Positions 33,851 to 41,910 of a stretch of 64,000 nt of DNA are shown one piece after another. Each line of letters opens with the position of its first letter. Position 1 is the first letter of the stretch. The DNA is from Microbispora amethystogenes (GTDB lineage: Bacteria; Actinomycetota; Actinomycetes; Streptosporangiales; Streptosporangiaceae), in NCBI RefSeq assembly GCF_016863015.1, contig NZ_BOOB01000030.1:1-64000 (forward strand). Direction: 5' to 3'. The position numbers and the translations under genes were made by a program. The notes under the pieces are model-generated. The model saw nothing but the letters and a program-made list of their open reading frames with translations. It searched no databases and was not told where the DNA came from.

Positions 33851-35194
33851 GTGAGTGACGTTCCCCACGGTGCCGTGACCCGCTCGGCAAAGCTCGCGAC
33901 GCTCCCCCTCGGGTTCGCCGGCCGTACCGCGCTCGGACTGGGCAGGCGGATCGGCGGCGCCTCCGCGGAGATCGTCGCCCAGGAGATCCAGCGCCGCACG
34001 GCCGACCAGGTCTTCAAGGTCCTCGGCGAGCTCAAGGGCGGCGCGATGAAGCTCGGCCAGGCTTTGTCGATCTTCGAGGCGGCGTTGCCACCCGAGGTCG
34101 CCGGGCCGTACCGGGCGACGCTGACGCGGCTGCAGGACGCCGCGCCGCCGCTGCCCGCCTCCGTCGTGCACCGGGTCCTGACCGAACAGCTCGGCGACGA
34201 CTGGCGGGAGAACTTCCTCGAGTTCGACGACAGGCCGAGCGCCGCGGCGTCCATCGGGCAGGTGCACCGCGCGGTGTGGCACGACGGCCGCGAGGTCGCC
34301 GTGAAGATCCAGTATCCCGGCGCGGGCAAGGCCCTGATCTCGGACTTCAACCAGCTCTCGCGGCTGGGCAAGCTGTTCGGCGCACTGCTGCCGGGCCTGG
34401 ACCTCAAACCGGTGCTGGCCGAGCTCAAGGAGCGGGTGGCCGAGGAGCTCGACTACTTCAAGGAGGCCGAGGCCCAGCAGGCCTTCGCCGAGGAGTTCCG
34501 CGACGACCCCGACTTCCGCGTCCCGGCGGTCATCGCCGCCAACGAGCAGGTGCTGGTCACCGAGTGGATGACCGGGACCCCACTGTCGAAGATCATCACC
34601 GACGGCACGCAGGAGGAGCGCAACCACGCGGGCCTGCTGTTCGTCCGCTTCCTGTTCTGCTCTCCGGCCCGGGTGGGGATGCTGCACGCCGACCCGCACC
34701 CCGGGAACTTCCGGCTGATGGAGGACGGGCGGCTCGGCGTGCTCGACTTCGGCGCCGTCAACCGGATGCCCGGCGGCCATCCCGTCGCCTTCGGCCGGCT
34801 CACCCGCATCTTCAACCAGGGCGACATGGACACCGTCGTGCGCGGACTGCGCGCGGAGGGCTTCATCCGCCCGCACATCGAGGTGGACGTCGACGCCCTG
34901 CGGGCCTTCCTCGCGCCGTACGTCGAGCCCACCCGCGTGGAGGAGTTCAGCTTCAGCAGGGAGTGGCTGCGCGAGCAGGCGGCGAACGTCGCCGACCTTC
35001 GGCCGAACAACGTGGTCCGCCAGCTCAACCTCCCCGCGTCGTACGTGCTGATCCACCGCGTGCACGCGGCGGGCGTGGGCGTGCTCTGCCAGCTCGGCGC
35101 GACCGCCAGGTTCCGGGACGAGGTCGTCCGCTGGGTCCCCGGCTTCGCCGACGACCCCGGCGCCCCCGAGACCGCCCCCCTCGCCCTCGGCTAG
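33851..35194 (+). CDS. ABC1/UbiB/AarF atypical kinase-like protein
   Basis: A 447-aa protein-kinase-like ATPase of the UbiB/ADCK family, equivalent to Rv3197 in context. All family motifs are present: KxGQ in GGAMKLGQALS, the Ala-rich loop SAAASIGQVHRAV, the lysine VAVKIQYPG, catalytic loop LHADPHPGNF and metal motif GVLDFGAVN. UbiB proteins support lipid or quinone metabolism; in mycobacteria the neighbour of whiB7 is linked to macrolide resistance (recalled, not shown here). GTG start with a weak ribosome-binding site. Confidence 0.92.
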   Translation: MSDVPHGAVTRSAKLATLPLGFAGRTALGLGRRIGGASAEIVAQEIQRRTADQVFKVLGELKGGAMKLGQALSIFEAALPPEVAGPYRATLTRLQDAAPPLPASVVHRVLTEQLGDDWRENFLEFDDRPSAAASIGQVHRAVWHDGREVAVKIQYPGAGKALISDFNQLSRLGKLFGALLPGLDLKPVLAELKERVAEELDYFKEAEAQQAFAEEFRDDPDFRVPAVIAANEQVLVTEWMTGTPLSKIITDGTQEERNHAGLLFVRFLFCSPARVGMLHADPHPGNFRLMEDGRLGVLDFGAVNRMPGGHPVAFGRLTRIFNQGDMDTVVRGLRAEGFIRPHIEVDVDALRAFLAPYVEPTRVEEFSFSREWLREQAANVADLRPNNVVRQLNLPASYVLIHRVHAAGVGVLCQLGATARFRDEVVRWVPGFADDPGAPETAPLALG

Positions 35195-35205
35195 CGGAGG
35201 GTCCT

Positions 35206-35314
35206 GGCCGAGTCGGTCACTGCGCCGGAAACCCCCGGCCCTCCCTTGGCCAAGTCGGTCACTGCGCCGGAAACCCCCGGCCCTCCCTTGGCCAAGTCGG
35301 TCACTGCGCCGGAA
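35206..35314. repeat. 42-bp tandem direct repeat, about 2.6 copies
   Basis: Units start at 35206, 35248 and 35290. Each begins GGCC(A/G)AGTCGGTCACTGCG and continues into CCGGAAACCCCCGGCCCTCC; the third copy stops after about 25 bp. Unit 1 differs from unit 2 at one base in the part compared. It lies directly after the UbiB stop codon and is followed by a G/C-rich segment containing GCGAAGCCCGCTTCGCTGGG. The repeats are noncoding as far as I can tell, though one frame would read a 14-residue repeat. Confidence 0.85.
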
Positions 35315-35421
35315 GGAACCTCCGGTCCTCGCGAAGCCCGCTTCGCTGGGCCTTCGCCTGCGGTCCTCGCTCCCTTCCGCTCCGCTCCCTCCAGCCCCGC
35401 GAAACGTCGGCGGACAGCGAC

Positions 35422-36066
35422 CTAGCCTGCGTGGGCGTGGCCGCCGCGACCCTCGACGGCCCGCAGGGTCTGGTTGATGACGCAGCGGTTGATACCCCGC
35501 CTGCAGTTGCCGTTGACGGTGTTGGTGAACACGCTGACGCTCGACACCTGCTGGATGCCGGCGAACGTGACGGCGCTGTTGGCCGCCGGAGCGTTCACGT
35601 TGCGCCGTCCGGTCGCGACCTGCCGTGCGGGGCTGCCGATGCTGGGCGAGTTCGAGGTGCCGGTGCCGCCGGTGCTCTGCGTCGCCCCGCGTCCGTGCCC
35701 ACCGCCGTGATCATTGCCGTGATCATTGCCGTGAGCGCGGGCATGAGCGTGGCGAGCTGACCGCAGGCTCGGAGGGACCGGCGCGGCGCCGGCCGCCGGC
35801 ACGGAGAGAAGCGGCAGGCTGATGACGATCAGGCCGGCGGCCACCAGACCCGCGGCGATCGAGCCAGTAATCGAGCCGGTGCCAGGGCCGACAATCAGGT
35901 CGGTGCTCTGGCCGGTGATCGAGTCGGCGACCGGACCGGTGCTGGGGCCGGTGATCTTGGTGGGGGGCGGCTGCCATGGTGTGGTGGTGGGGCCGGGGAA
36001 ACGTCTCGCCCTGTCGCTCATCCGCATCCCGTCCGCCGCTCGCCCCGCCATTTCGTCCGCCATCAC
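35422..36066 (-). CDS. Hypothetical secreted or anchored protein with a His/Asp-rich stretch
   Basis: I do not recognise this 214-aa protein. A hydrophobic segment at about residues 70-95 (AAGLVAAGLIVISLPLLSVP) ends in an Ala-rich stretch like a late signal peptide. Before it is a Thr/Gly/Pro-rich cytoplasmic part with short internal repeats; after it is HARAHGNDHGNDHGGGHGRG, which could bind metal. A more conserved-looking C terminus contains VSVFTNTVNGNCRRGINRC and ends HAHAG. The start is uncertain, with several ATG/GTG between 36066 and 36003. Confidence 0.5.
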   Translation of the reverse strand: MMADEMAGRAADGMRMSDRARRFPGPTTTPWQPPPTKITGPSTGPVADSITGQSTDLIVGPGTGSITGSIAAGLVAAGLIVISLPLLSVPAAGAAPVPPSLRSARHAHARAHGNDHGNDHGGGHGRGATQSTGGTGTSNSPSIGSPARQVATGRRNVNAPAANSAVTFAGIQQVSSVSVFTNTVNGNCRRGINRCVINQTLRAVEGRGGHAHAG

Positions 36067-36214
36067 CTGCCACCCGCCGTCGCTTCCGCCCGGCGTCGTG
36101 AACGGCCGTCCGGCTCATACCCAGCGGCCCGGAGCACCTCCCGCGGCAGGCGCTCTGCTGCGCGGCCGATGACTCAATCTTTGCGACAGGCCGGGTTAGA
36201 TGCCCGATATGGGC

Positions 36215-36249
36215 GAAGGCCCGGGCCGTTCACCCTGGCCCGGGCCTTC
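36215..36249 (-). terminator. Hairpin terminator of the whiB7 transcript
   Basis: A perfect 13-bp inverted repeat GAAGGCCCGGGCC / GGCCCGGGCCTTC with a 9-nt loop. It is downstream of whiB7 and the small gene at 36300-36482 on the minus strand. It is self-complementary and could act in both directions. Confidence 0.7.
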
Positions 36250-36299
36250 TCTGTTCACTCTGATCTGGTCAGTCTGGTCTGGTCACTCTTATCCGGGCG

Positions 36300-36482
36300 T
36301 CAGACGCGCGCCAGCGCGGACCTCAGTCTGCGGGACGCGCGCTCGACCTCCCGGCGCGCCTTCTCGACGCTCCTGACCCGGCCGGCGAGCCGCTCCTGCT
36401 CCGCCTCGCGGTGCAGGGTGCGTATTCGCTCGTCTACCAGTTCTTGATGCAGATACATGGTCGTCATGGGGGCGATGTTCAT
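36300..36482 (-). CDS. Small basic helical protein downstream of whiB7 (60 aa)
   Basis: A short protein rich in Arg/Glu, probably one long helix: LHQELVDERIRTLHREAEQE then RVRSVEKARREVERASRRLR. Similar short sequences (Y-L-x-E-L-x-x-x-R-I-x-x-L-H-R-E-A) occur widely in actinomycetes without known function. The ATG at 36482 follows GGAAGG by about 14 bp; the ATG at 36467 is an alternative. It starts 38 bp after whiB7 and is followed by a terminator, so the two are probably cotranscribed. Confidence 0.6.
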   Translation of the reverse strand: MNIAPMTTMYLHQELVDERIRTLHREAEQERLAGRVRSVEKARREVERASRRLRSALARV

Positions 36483-36519
36483 TTCGGTCGGTTTCCTTCC
36501 GGAGTGGATGCCGTGCGGT

Positions 36520-36783
36520 TCAGGCGGCGACAGGGGTCTTGCGCGGGCGCCCACGGGGACGCTTGCGGGGTACGACGACCCCCCGCAGGATGAGCTCCCC
36601 GCCCCAGACGCCCCACGGCTCCTCGCGCTCCAGCGCGCGGGCCAGGCAGGCCTTCTGGATCGGGCAGCCGCCGCAGAGCGCCTTGGCGAACTCCACGTCC
36701 TCGGGGGACTCGGCGAACCACAGGTCGGGCTCGGTACGGCAGGGGATTTCGGCTTCGATCAGGTCCATGACCGGGGCCGCCAT
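36520..36783 (-). CDS. whiB7: WhiB7 (WblC) iron-sulfur transcription factor
   Basis: An 87-aa WhiB-family regulator, the master activator of intrinsic antibiotic resistance in actinobacteria. It binds the primary sigma factor and promoters. The four [4Fe-4S] cysteines are present: one in AEIPCRTEPD and three in ALCGGCPIQKACL. The turn motif is EPWGVWGGE, and the C-terminal AT-hook RGRPRK distinguishes WhiB7 from other Wbl proteins. The ATG at 36783 has GAGGTG upstream. A roughly 500-nt leader with its own ORF and a terminator hairpin precedes it, and the promoter carries a WhiB7-type AT-rich box. Confidence 0.95.
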   Translation of the reverse strand: MAAPVMDLIEAEIPCRTEPDLWFAESPEDVEFAKALCGGCPIQKACLARALEREEPWGVWGGELILRGVVVPRKRPRGRPRKTPVAA

Positions 36784-36858
36784 CTGCGTCACCTCTTCGA
36801 GTGTTTCTGGTCTGGTGTCCTCGTTACGGGGTGTGGATTCGTGGCCGACAAACAAGAA

Positions 36859-36888
36859 GGCCGCGGATCCTGGTGCGGATCCGCGGCC
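36859..36888 (-). terminator. Attenuator-type terminator in the whiB7 leader
   Basis: A perfect 12-bp stem (GGCCGCGGATCC / GGATCCGCGGCC) with a 6-nt loop, followed on the minus strand by the T-rich tail TTCTTGTTTGT. It lies 75 bp before the whiB7 start and 16 bp after the leader ORF stop. A second imperfect hairpin (36891-36929, GGAGAGAACCAGTCA with TGACCGGTCTCCCTCTCC) abuts it and covers the end of the leader ORF, as expected for translation-coupled attenuation. Confidence 0.8.
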
Positions 36889-36904
36889 CGGAGAGGGAGA
36901 CCGG

Positions 36905-37222
36905 TCAGGGTATGACTGGTTCTCTCCAGGCGTGGTGCGGACCCTGGGCGGCGCCGCCGCGAGCGGCGGCGCGGATCTGCTCATCACCCATCGGCCGGTT
37001 CACATACACCGGAAGGTGGGTGGGCGTGCTGTGGCCGGTGCGGCCGGCGAACGCGCCGAAGGCGGCCGAGCCCGCGACTCCGCTCACCGGAGCCAGGGCG
37101 GCGACGGCCTCGTCACGCCGCAGTTTCACCGGCGTTCCAGCCGGCGTGGCAGTCGACGCGACAACGGCGGCCGGGCGCGCGGAGACGAGCCACAGCACGC
37201 GGGACGTCGTCATGTTCCTCAC
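36905..37222 (-). CDS. whiB7 upstream leader ORF (up to 105 aa)
   Basis: An open frame in the whiB7 leader with a strong ribosome-binding site: GGAGGTGAGTCCA directly before GTG at 37222, and an ATG three codons later at 37213. The product begins MRNMTTSRVLWLVSARPAAV and is otherwise Ala/Gly-rich without a recognised domain. It ends 17 bp before the terminator stem. In Streptomyces and mycobacteria, slowed translation of such a leader ORF lets RNA polymerase pass the terminator and express whiB7. By position this is its equivalent; whether all 105 residues are translated is unknown. Confidence 0.65.
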   Translation of the reverse strand: MRNMTTSRVLWLVSARPAAVVASTATPAGTPVKLRRDEAVAALAPVSGVAGSAAFGAFAGRTGHSTPTHLPVYVNRPMGDEQIRAAARGGAAQGPHHAWREPVIP

Positions 37223-37304
37223 TGGACTCACCTCCGATTCCTGTGCGCTCTACTGTTCGCTGTGCGTTCTCGCCGGGCAGAAGCGTCCGGCTGACTTGTC
37301 CAAG

Positions 37305-37341
37305 ACCCTAAACCGCCGCAGCAGACCGGGCAACCTATTTT
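37305..37341 (-). promoter_or_regulatory. whiB7 promoter with WhiB7 AT-rich box
   Basis: On the minus strand: AAAAT (37337-37341), 3 bp, -35 TTGCCC (37328-37333), a 17-bp spacer, and -10 TAGGGT (37305-37310). An AT-rich AAAAT-type element 3-5 bp upstream of -35 is the known WhiB7-dependent promoter signature, so this suggests autoregulation. Predicted transcription start near 37298, about 515 nt before whiB7. The box sits 14 bp beyond the thioesterase gene stop. Confidence 0.75.
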
Positions 37342-37354
37342 CTACCTGCGATTT

Positions 37355-38251
37355 TCACGACTTCGTGACACGAGGATGTGGCTCCGGAGACACCCGGATC
37401 AGACACTCCTGGACCACGGAGACGACGAGTTCCCCCGAGGGGGTGAACATCTGCCCGCGGGCGAGCCCCCGCGCCGCGCCGGACCAGGGCGACTCCTGGG
37501 CGTACAGCAGCCAGTCGTCGGCCCGGAAGGGCCGGTGGAACCACATGGCGTGGTCCAGCGACGCGCCCGACACGGCGGAGGACCCCCAGGCGAGCCCGTG
37601 CGCCAGCAGCACGGTGTCCACCAGCGTGAAGTCGCTGGCGTACGCCGCGAGCACGATGTGCAGCAACGGGTCGTCGGGCAGGTCGGCGTCGTACCGGAAC
37701 CACACGCGGTTCTCCGGGGTGACCAGGCTCGGGTCCTTGGCCGCCTCCCAGGGCAGCGCGTTGACATACCGGGCGTCGACCGGGCGCGGCTTCGACAGCA
37801 GGTCGCGCCACCCCGGCTCGTCGCCGAAGACGTCGCGCATCCGCTCCTGGAAGGTCGGCAGGGTCTCGGGGGCCGGCGCCTCCGGCATCTGAGCCGCCTG
37901 GTGGCTCACGCCCTGCTCCTCGACGTGGAACGACGCCGACATCGAGAAGATCGCCTTGCCGTGCTGGATGGCCGTGATGCGCCGGGTGGTGAACGACCGG
38001 CCGTCCCGCACCCGCTCCACGTTGTAGACGATCGGCACGGCGGGGTCGCCCGGCCGGATGAAGTAGGCGTGCAGCGAGTGCACCATGCGGTCGCCCGGCA
38101 CCGTGCGCCCGGCCGCCACCAGCGCCTGCGCCGCCACCTGGCCGCCGAAGACCCGCTGGAACCGCTCCTCCGGGCTGCGCCCCCGGAAGATGTCGAGCTC
38201 GATCTGCTCCAGGTCGAGCAGGTCGAGCAGCTCCTTCAGGGCCGAGTTCAC
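37355..38251 (-). CDS. Acyl-CoA thioesterase II (TesB type)
   Basis: A 298-aa double-hotdog thioesterase that hydrolyses acyl-CoAs. Family blocks are FRGRSPEERFQRVFGGQVAA, HAYFIRPGD, the catalytic Asp region LAAYASDFTLVDTVLLAHG, and SLDHAMWFHRPFRADDWLLY with GLARGQMFTPSGELV near the end. The GTG at 38251 has GGAGG 6 bp away. It lies directly downstream of uvrD2 with a 27-bp gap and upstream of the whiB7 promoter. Confidence 0.93.
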   Translation of the reverse strand: MNSALKELLDLLDLEQIELDIFRGRSPEERFQRVFGGQVAAQALVAAGRTVPGDRMVHSLHAYFIRPGDPAVPIVYNVERVRDGRSFTTRRITAIQHGKAIFSMSASFHVEEQGVSHQAAQMPEAPAPETLPTFQERMRDVFGDEPGWRDLLSKPRPVDARYVNALPWEAAKDPSLVTPENRVWFRYDADLPDDPLLHIVLAAYASDFTLVDTVLLAHGLAWGSSAVSGASLDHAMWFHRPFRADDWLLYAQESPWSGAARGLARGQMFTPSGELVVSVVQECLIRVSPEPHPRVTKS

Positions 38252-38278
38252 GGGAGGCCTCCAGCGCGGGCGGGGGAA

Positions 38279-40378
38279 TTACTCGTCGGTAACACTATCG
38301 TCGCCGCGGCAGAGCCCCAGGACCGCGTCACCGTACCGGTCAAGTTTGACGCGCCCGATTCCCGCGATCGCGAGCAGGTCCTCCTCGGCGGTGGGCACCC
38401 GCTCCGCGATGGCCTGCAGGGTGACGTCCGTGAAGACGACGTACGCCGGGACCTTGGCCTCCTTCGCCGCCGCCGTGCGCCACGCCTTGAGCCGTTCGAG
38501 CAGCGCCTCGTCGTAGTCGGCCGGGCAGGTCGCGCACCGGCCCAGCTTCTGCTCGGCCGCGACGGACAGCGTCTTGCCGCAGATCCGGCAGTGCAGCGGC
38601 GCCGCCGCGGCGCGCCTGCCCCTCCCCCCGCCGGCGGGCCGCTCGGCCCGGCTCACGCTCGCCGTACGCGGGGAGAGGCCGTCGAGGAACCGGGACGGCT
38701 TGCGGGCACGCCGCCCCCCGGGTGACCGCGCGAGCGCCCACGACAGGTGCAGGTGCTCGCGGGCCCGGGTGACGCCGACGTAGAGCAGCCGCCGCTCCTC
38801 CTCGACCTGGTCCGGCGTCTCCGCGTAGACGATCGGGACCATGCCGTCGGTGAGCCCGACGAGGAAGACCGCGTCCCACTCCAGGCCCTTGGCCGCGTGC
38901 AGCGAGGCGAGCGTCACGCCCTCGACCGGCGGCGCGTGCTGCTCCGCCGCCCGGCGCTCCAGTTCGCCGACGAAGCGGGGCAGGTCGGCGCCCTCGGCCG
39001 CCATGTCCTCGGCGAGGTCGGCGAGGGCCTTGAGCGACTCCCACTTCTCCCTCGCCTTGCCCCCTCCGGGCGCTTCTGCGGTCAGCCCGATGCCCGAGAG
39101 GATCGCGTGTACGGCGGGCGCCAGCGGCTCGTCGCCCGCCGACCGCGCGGCGCCGCGCAGCAGCACCACGGCCTGGCGCACCTCGGGGCGCTCGAAGAAC
39201 CGATCCGCCCCGCGCAGCAGGTAGGGCACGCCGGAGTCGCTGAACGCCTGCTCGTACGCCTCCGACTGGGCGTTGATCCGGAACAGCACCGCGATCTCGC
39301 GGGTCGGCACGCCGTCGGCCATCAGCTTCTTGACGGTGAGCGCGACGCCGAGGGCCTCGGCCTGCTCGTCGTCGTACTCGGTGAAGACCGGTTCGGGACC
39401 GTCCGGCCGCTGGGCGACCAGTTCCAGCCGGTGCGGCGAGCGGGCCATGACCCGGTTGGCCAGCGTGACCACCTGCGGCGTCGACCGGTAGTCGCGCACC
39501 AGCCGGATCACGGCCGCCGAGGGATGCTCGACGGCGAAGTTCGTCAGATAGTGGGGCGTCGCGCCGGTGAACGAGTAGATCGTCTGGTTGGGGTCGCCCA
39601 CCACGCACAGGTCGTCGCGCCCGCCGAGCCACGTGTCGAGCAGCAGCTTCTGCAGCGGGTTGACGTCCTGGAACTCGTCGACCACGAAGTAGCGGTACTG
39701 CTGGCGGATCTGCGCCGCGACCTCCCGGTGCTCGGTCATCACGGCCGCGGTGAGCTCCAGGATCGTCTCGAAGTCGATCAGGTTCCGCTGGCGGCGCAGA
39801 CTCTCGTACCCCTCGTACAGCCGCGCGACCTCCTCGGGGGCGATCGGCGGGGTGCGCCGCGCCTTGACGGCGGCGGCCGGGTAGTCCTCCGGGCCGACCT
39901 GGGTGACCTTCGCCCACTCGATCTCGCTGGCGACGTCGCGCAGCTCACCGCGCTCGGGGTTCCTGCGCAGCCGCCGGGCCGCCTCGATCAGCAGTGGCAG
40001 CTTCGACTCGACCACCTGCGGCGGGTCGCCGCCGATCACCCGGGGCCAGAAGTAGCTGAGCTGGCGCAGCGCCGCCGCGTGGAACGTGCGGGCCTGCACC
40101 CCCGGTGCGCCGAGGCGGCGCAGCCGCTGCTTCAGCTCGGCCGCCGCACGGGTCGTGAAGGTGACGGCGAGGACCCCCTGCGGCTCGACGACCCCCGTCT
40201 GCACGGCGTACGCGATGCGGTGGGTGATGGCACGGGTCTTGCCGGTGCCCGCGCCCGCGAGCACGCAGACCGGTCCGCGCACCGCCTGGGCGACCTCGCG
40301 CTGCTCGGGATCCAGACCGTCGAGGACGTCCAAGGAGCGGCTCCCAACATGCGTGGCGGACGTTGTTACTGGCATCAT
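38279..40378 (-). CDS. uvrD2: ATP-dependent DNA helicase UvrD2
   Basis: A 699-aa superfamily-1 helicase. Walker A is LAGAGTGKTRAITHRI, motif II VVDEFQDVNPLQ, motif III GDPNQTIYSFTGATP, motif VI LLYVGVTRAREHLHL. The C terminus has the UvrD2-specific tetracysteine element (CRICG and CATCP, about 15 residues apart) and an HRDC domain ending GIGRVKLDRYGDAVL. In mycobacteria UvrD2 is essential and the Cys domain is needed for unwinding. The adjacent ATGs at 40378 and 40375 follow AAGG. The neighbour order (whiB7, uvrD2, mycoredoxin, nudC) matches the actinobacterial pattern. Confidence 0.95.
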   Translation of the reverse strand: MMPVTTSATHVGSRSLDVLDGLDPEQREVAQAVRGPVCVLAGAGTGKTRAITHRIAYAVQTGVVEPQGVLAVTFTTRAAAELKQRLRRLGAPGVQARTFHAAALRQLSYFWPRVIGGDPPQVVESKLPLLIEAARRLRRNPERGELRDVASEIEWAKVTQVGPEDYPAAAVKARRTPPIAPEEVARLYEGYESLRRQRNLIDFETILELTAAVMTEHREVAAQIRQQYRYFVVDEFQDVNPLQKLLLDTWLGGRDDLCVVGDPNQTIYSFTGATPHYLTNFAVEHPSAAVIRLVRDYRSTPQVVTLANRVMARSPHRLELVAQRPDGPEPVFTEYDDEQAEALGVALTVKKLMADGVPTREIAVLFRINAQSEAYEQAFSDSGVPYLLRGADRFFERPEVRQAVVLLRGAARSAGDEPLAPAVHAILSGIGLTAEAPGGGKAREKWESLKALADLAEDMAAEGADLPRFVGELERRAAEQHAPPVEGVTLASLHAAKGLEWDAVFLVGLTDGMVPIVYAETPDQVEEERRLLYVGVTRAREHLHLSWALARSPGGRRARKPSRFLDGLSPRTASVSRAERPAGGGRGRRAAAAPLHCRICGKTLSVAAEQKLGRCATCPADYDEALLERLKAWRTAAAKEAKVPAYVVFTDVTLQAIAERVPTAEEDLLAIAGIGRVKLDRYGDAVLGLCRGDDSVTDE

Positions 40379-40461
40379 CCTTGCAGCAGCAGACCGAGCG
40401 TGTCCCATGGACCGGTCGGGGCACGACGCGACAGCGACGCGACATCGGGGAGGATGACGCC

Positions 40462-41511
40462 GTGGGAACCGCGGTCCGAACTGCCATGGGCATGGGCGCC
40501 GCCGCCCTCGCCGCGCTGATGCTCACCTCACCCGGCGCGCGGGCCGCCACCTCGGCCGCCGCTGTGACCCCCGCTGTGGCCCCCGTCGGCAACCCCGCGC
40601 CGCAGCCGTCGGCCACTCCGGTTCCGTCCGCCTCCCCCGTGTCATCGGCGTCGGCCACGCCGTCCGGGTCGGCCACGCCGCCCACGCCGTCCGCCACCGC
40701 CTCGCCTTCGGCGTCTCCGACCCCGCCCGCCGGCGCGAGGATGCACACCTACTCATACGGCCCGCACCCCCGCCAGATCATGGACGTGTGGTGGCATCCC
40801 ACCGGCCCGCGGCGTCCCGCTGTGTTCGTCGTCCACGGCGGCTGGTGGTCGGGGGGCGACAAGAAGTACATGACGTCGGTCACCCGCTACTACGTCCAGC
40901 AGGGTTACACCGTCGTCAACCTCGACTACCGGCTGTCGGGCGACGCGCCGTGGCCGGCCCAGCGCACCGACGTCCTGTCCGCCGTCGCCGCCGTGCGCAG
41001 GCACCCGGCCCTCTTCAACACCGACCCCGGGCGCTACGTGCTCCTCGGGTTCTCCGCCGGCGGTCACCTCGCCGCCGCCGTCGGCACCTACGGCGACGGC
41101 CGGCCCGGCCTGCGCGGTGTCGTCGGGATCTCCCCGCCCGTCTCGCCGCTCTCGGCGTACGAGGACGGCACCGCGTTCGGCACGTACGAGCAGCGCAAGC
41201 TGCGCCGGGCGGCGGTGCGTCTGGCGGGCGGCTGTTCCCCGGCCCGGTGCCCGCGTGTCTGGTCGAGCATGGAGGTGCCGTTCCACGCCACCCCCGGCGA
41301 CGCGCCGATGCTCGCGGTCCACTCGGCCGACGAGTTCGTGCCGCCGTACCAGAGCGAGGTGCTCAAGGAGTCGCTGGAGAACGTCGGGGTCCCGATGACC
41401 GTCAAGACGATGGCCGGCACCTTCCACAGCGCGCCGCTCTACCGGGAGCCCGGGGTCGCCGAGACCGTGCGGGCGTGGATCGCCGCCCGGCTGGCGCAGC
41501 CCGCCCGCTGA
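40462..41511 (+). CDS. Secreted alpha/beta-hydrolase (esterase/lipase type)
   Basis: A 349-aa exported hydrolase. Signal peptide AALAALMLTSPGARA, then a low-complexity Ser/Pro/Thr/Ala linker of about 65 residues, then the catalytic domain. Oxyanion motif VFVVHGGWWSGG, nucleophile GFSAGGHLAAA, acid in VHSADEFVPP, and His in AGTFHSAPLY. This resembles carboxylesterases of the BD-FAE/acetyl-esterase type. The GTG at 40462 was chosen because GGGGAGG lies upstream; a longer frame from 40363 has no ribosome-binding site. It is divergent from uvrD2 and sits between genes usually adjacent in relatives. Confidence 0.88.
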   Translation: MGTAVRTAMGMGAAALAALMLTSPGARAATSAAAVTPAVAPVGNPAPQPSATPVPSASPVSSASATPSGSATPPTPSATASPSASPTPPAGARMHTYSYGPHPRQIMDVWWHPTGPRRPAVFVVHGGWWSGGDKKYMTSVTRYYVQQGYTVVNLDYRLSGDAPWPAQRTDVLSAVAAVRRHPALFNTDPGRYVLLGFSAGGHLAAAVGTYGDGRPGLRGVVGISPPVSPLSAYEDGTAFGTYEQRKLRRAAVRLAGGCSPARCPRVWSSMEVPFHATPGDAPMLAVHSADEFVPPYQSEVLKESLENVGVPMTVKTMAGTFHSAPLYREPGVAETVRAWIAARLAQPAR

Positions 41512-41667
41512 ACGCCCGGCCCGACCGCCTCCCCTGACCGATTGACCGGATCGGGCCGCCGAGAACAGCCGGGGAACAGCCGGCGCGTCCGGGATGTTGC
41601 CATGACTGCCCAAGCAACGCGTTGCCCATGAAGTTGCCCCATGAAGTGGCCCAGGAAAGGGACGAAG

Positions 41668-41907
41668 ATGGCGCTCACGGTTTACACCACGAGCTGGTGC
41701 GGCCCCTGCAAGCGGCTGAAGAGCCAGCTCACGCGCGAGGGCATCGCCTACAGCGAGGTCGACATCGAGCGCCACCCGGACGCCGCCGAGTTCGTCATGA
41801 GCGTGAACAACGGCAACCAGGTCGTGCCGACCGTGGTCACCGACTGCCACACCATGACGAACCCCTCGGTCGCCGAGGTCAAGCGGCACCTCCAGGGCGC
41901 CTGCTGA
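41668..41907 (+). CDS. Mycoredoxin / glutaredoxin-like protein
   Basis: A 79-aa glutaredoxin-fold protein similar to mycoredoxin-1, which reduces mycothiol mixed disulfides. The active site is TTSWCGPCKRLKSQL (the mycobacterial protein has CGYC). The cis-Pro region is NGNQVVPTVV, and the C-terminal TNPSVAEVKRHL matches mycoredoxins. The ATG at 41668 with AGGAAAGGGACG upstream was preferred over the ATG at 41641. It lies 3 bp from the convergent nudC end, the same pairing as in M. tuberculosis. Confidence 0.92.
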   Translation: MALTVYTTSWCGPCKRLKSQLTREGIAYSEVDIERHPDAAEFVMSVNNGNQVVPTVVTDCHTMTNPSVAEVKRHLQGAC

Positions 41908-41910
41908 CCT

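Noticed and set aside
35206-35314. CRISPR array
   Set aside because: The units are contiguous 42-bp tandem repeats without spacers, and no cas gene is in the window.
36905-37231. Leader ORF start at 37231
   Set aside because: That GTG lies inside the GGAGGT ribosome-binding site; GTG at 37222 or ATG at 37213 is correctly spaced.
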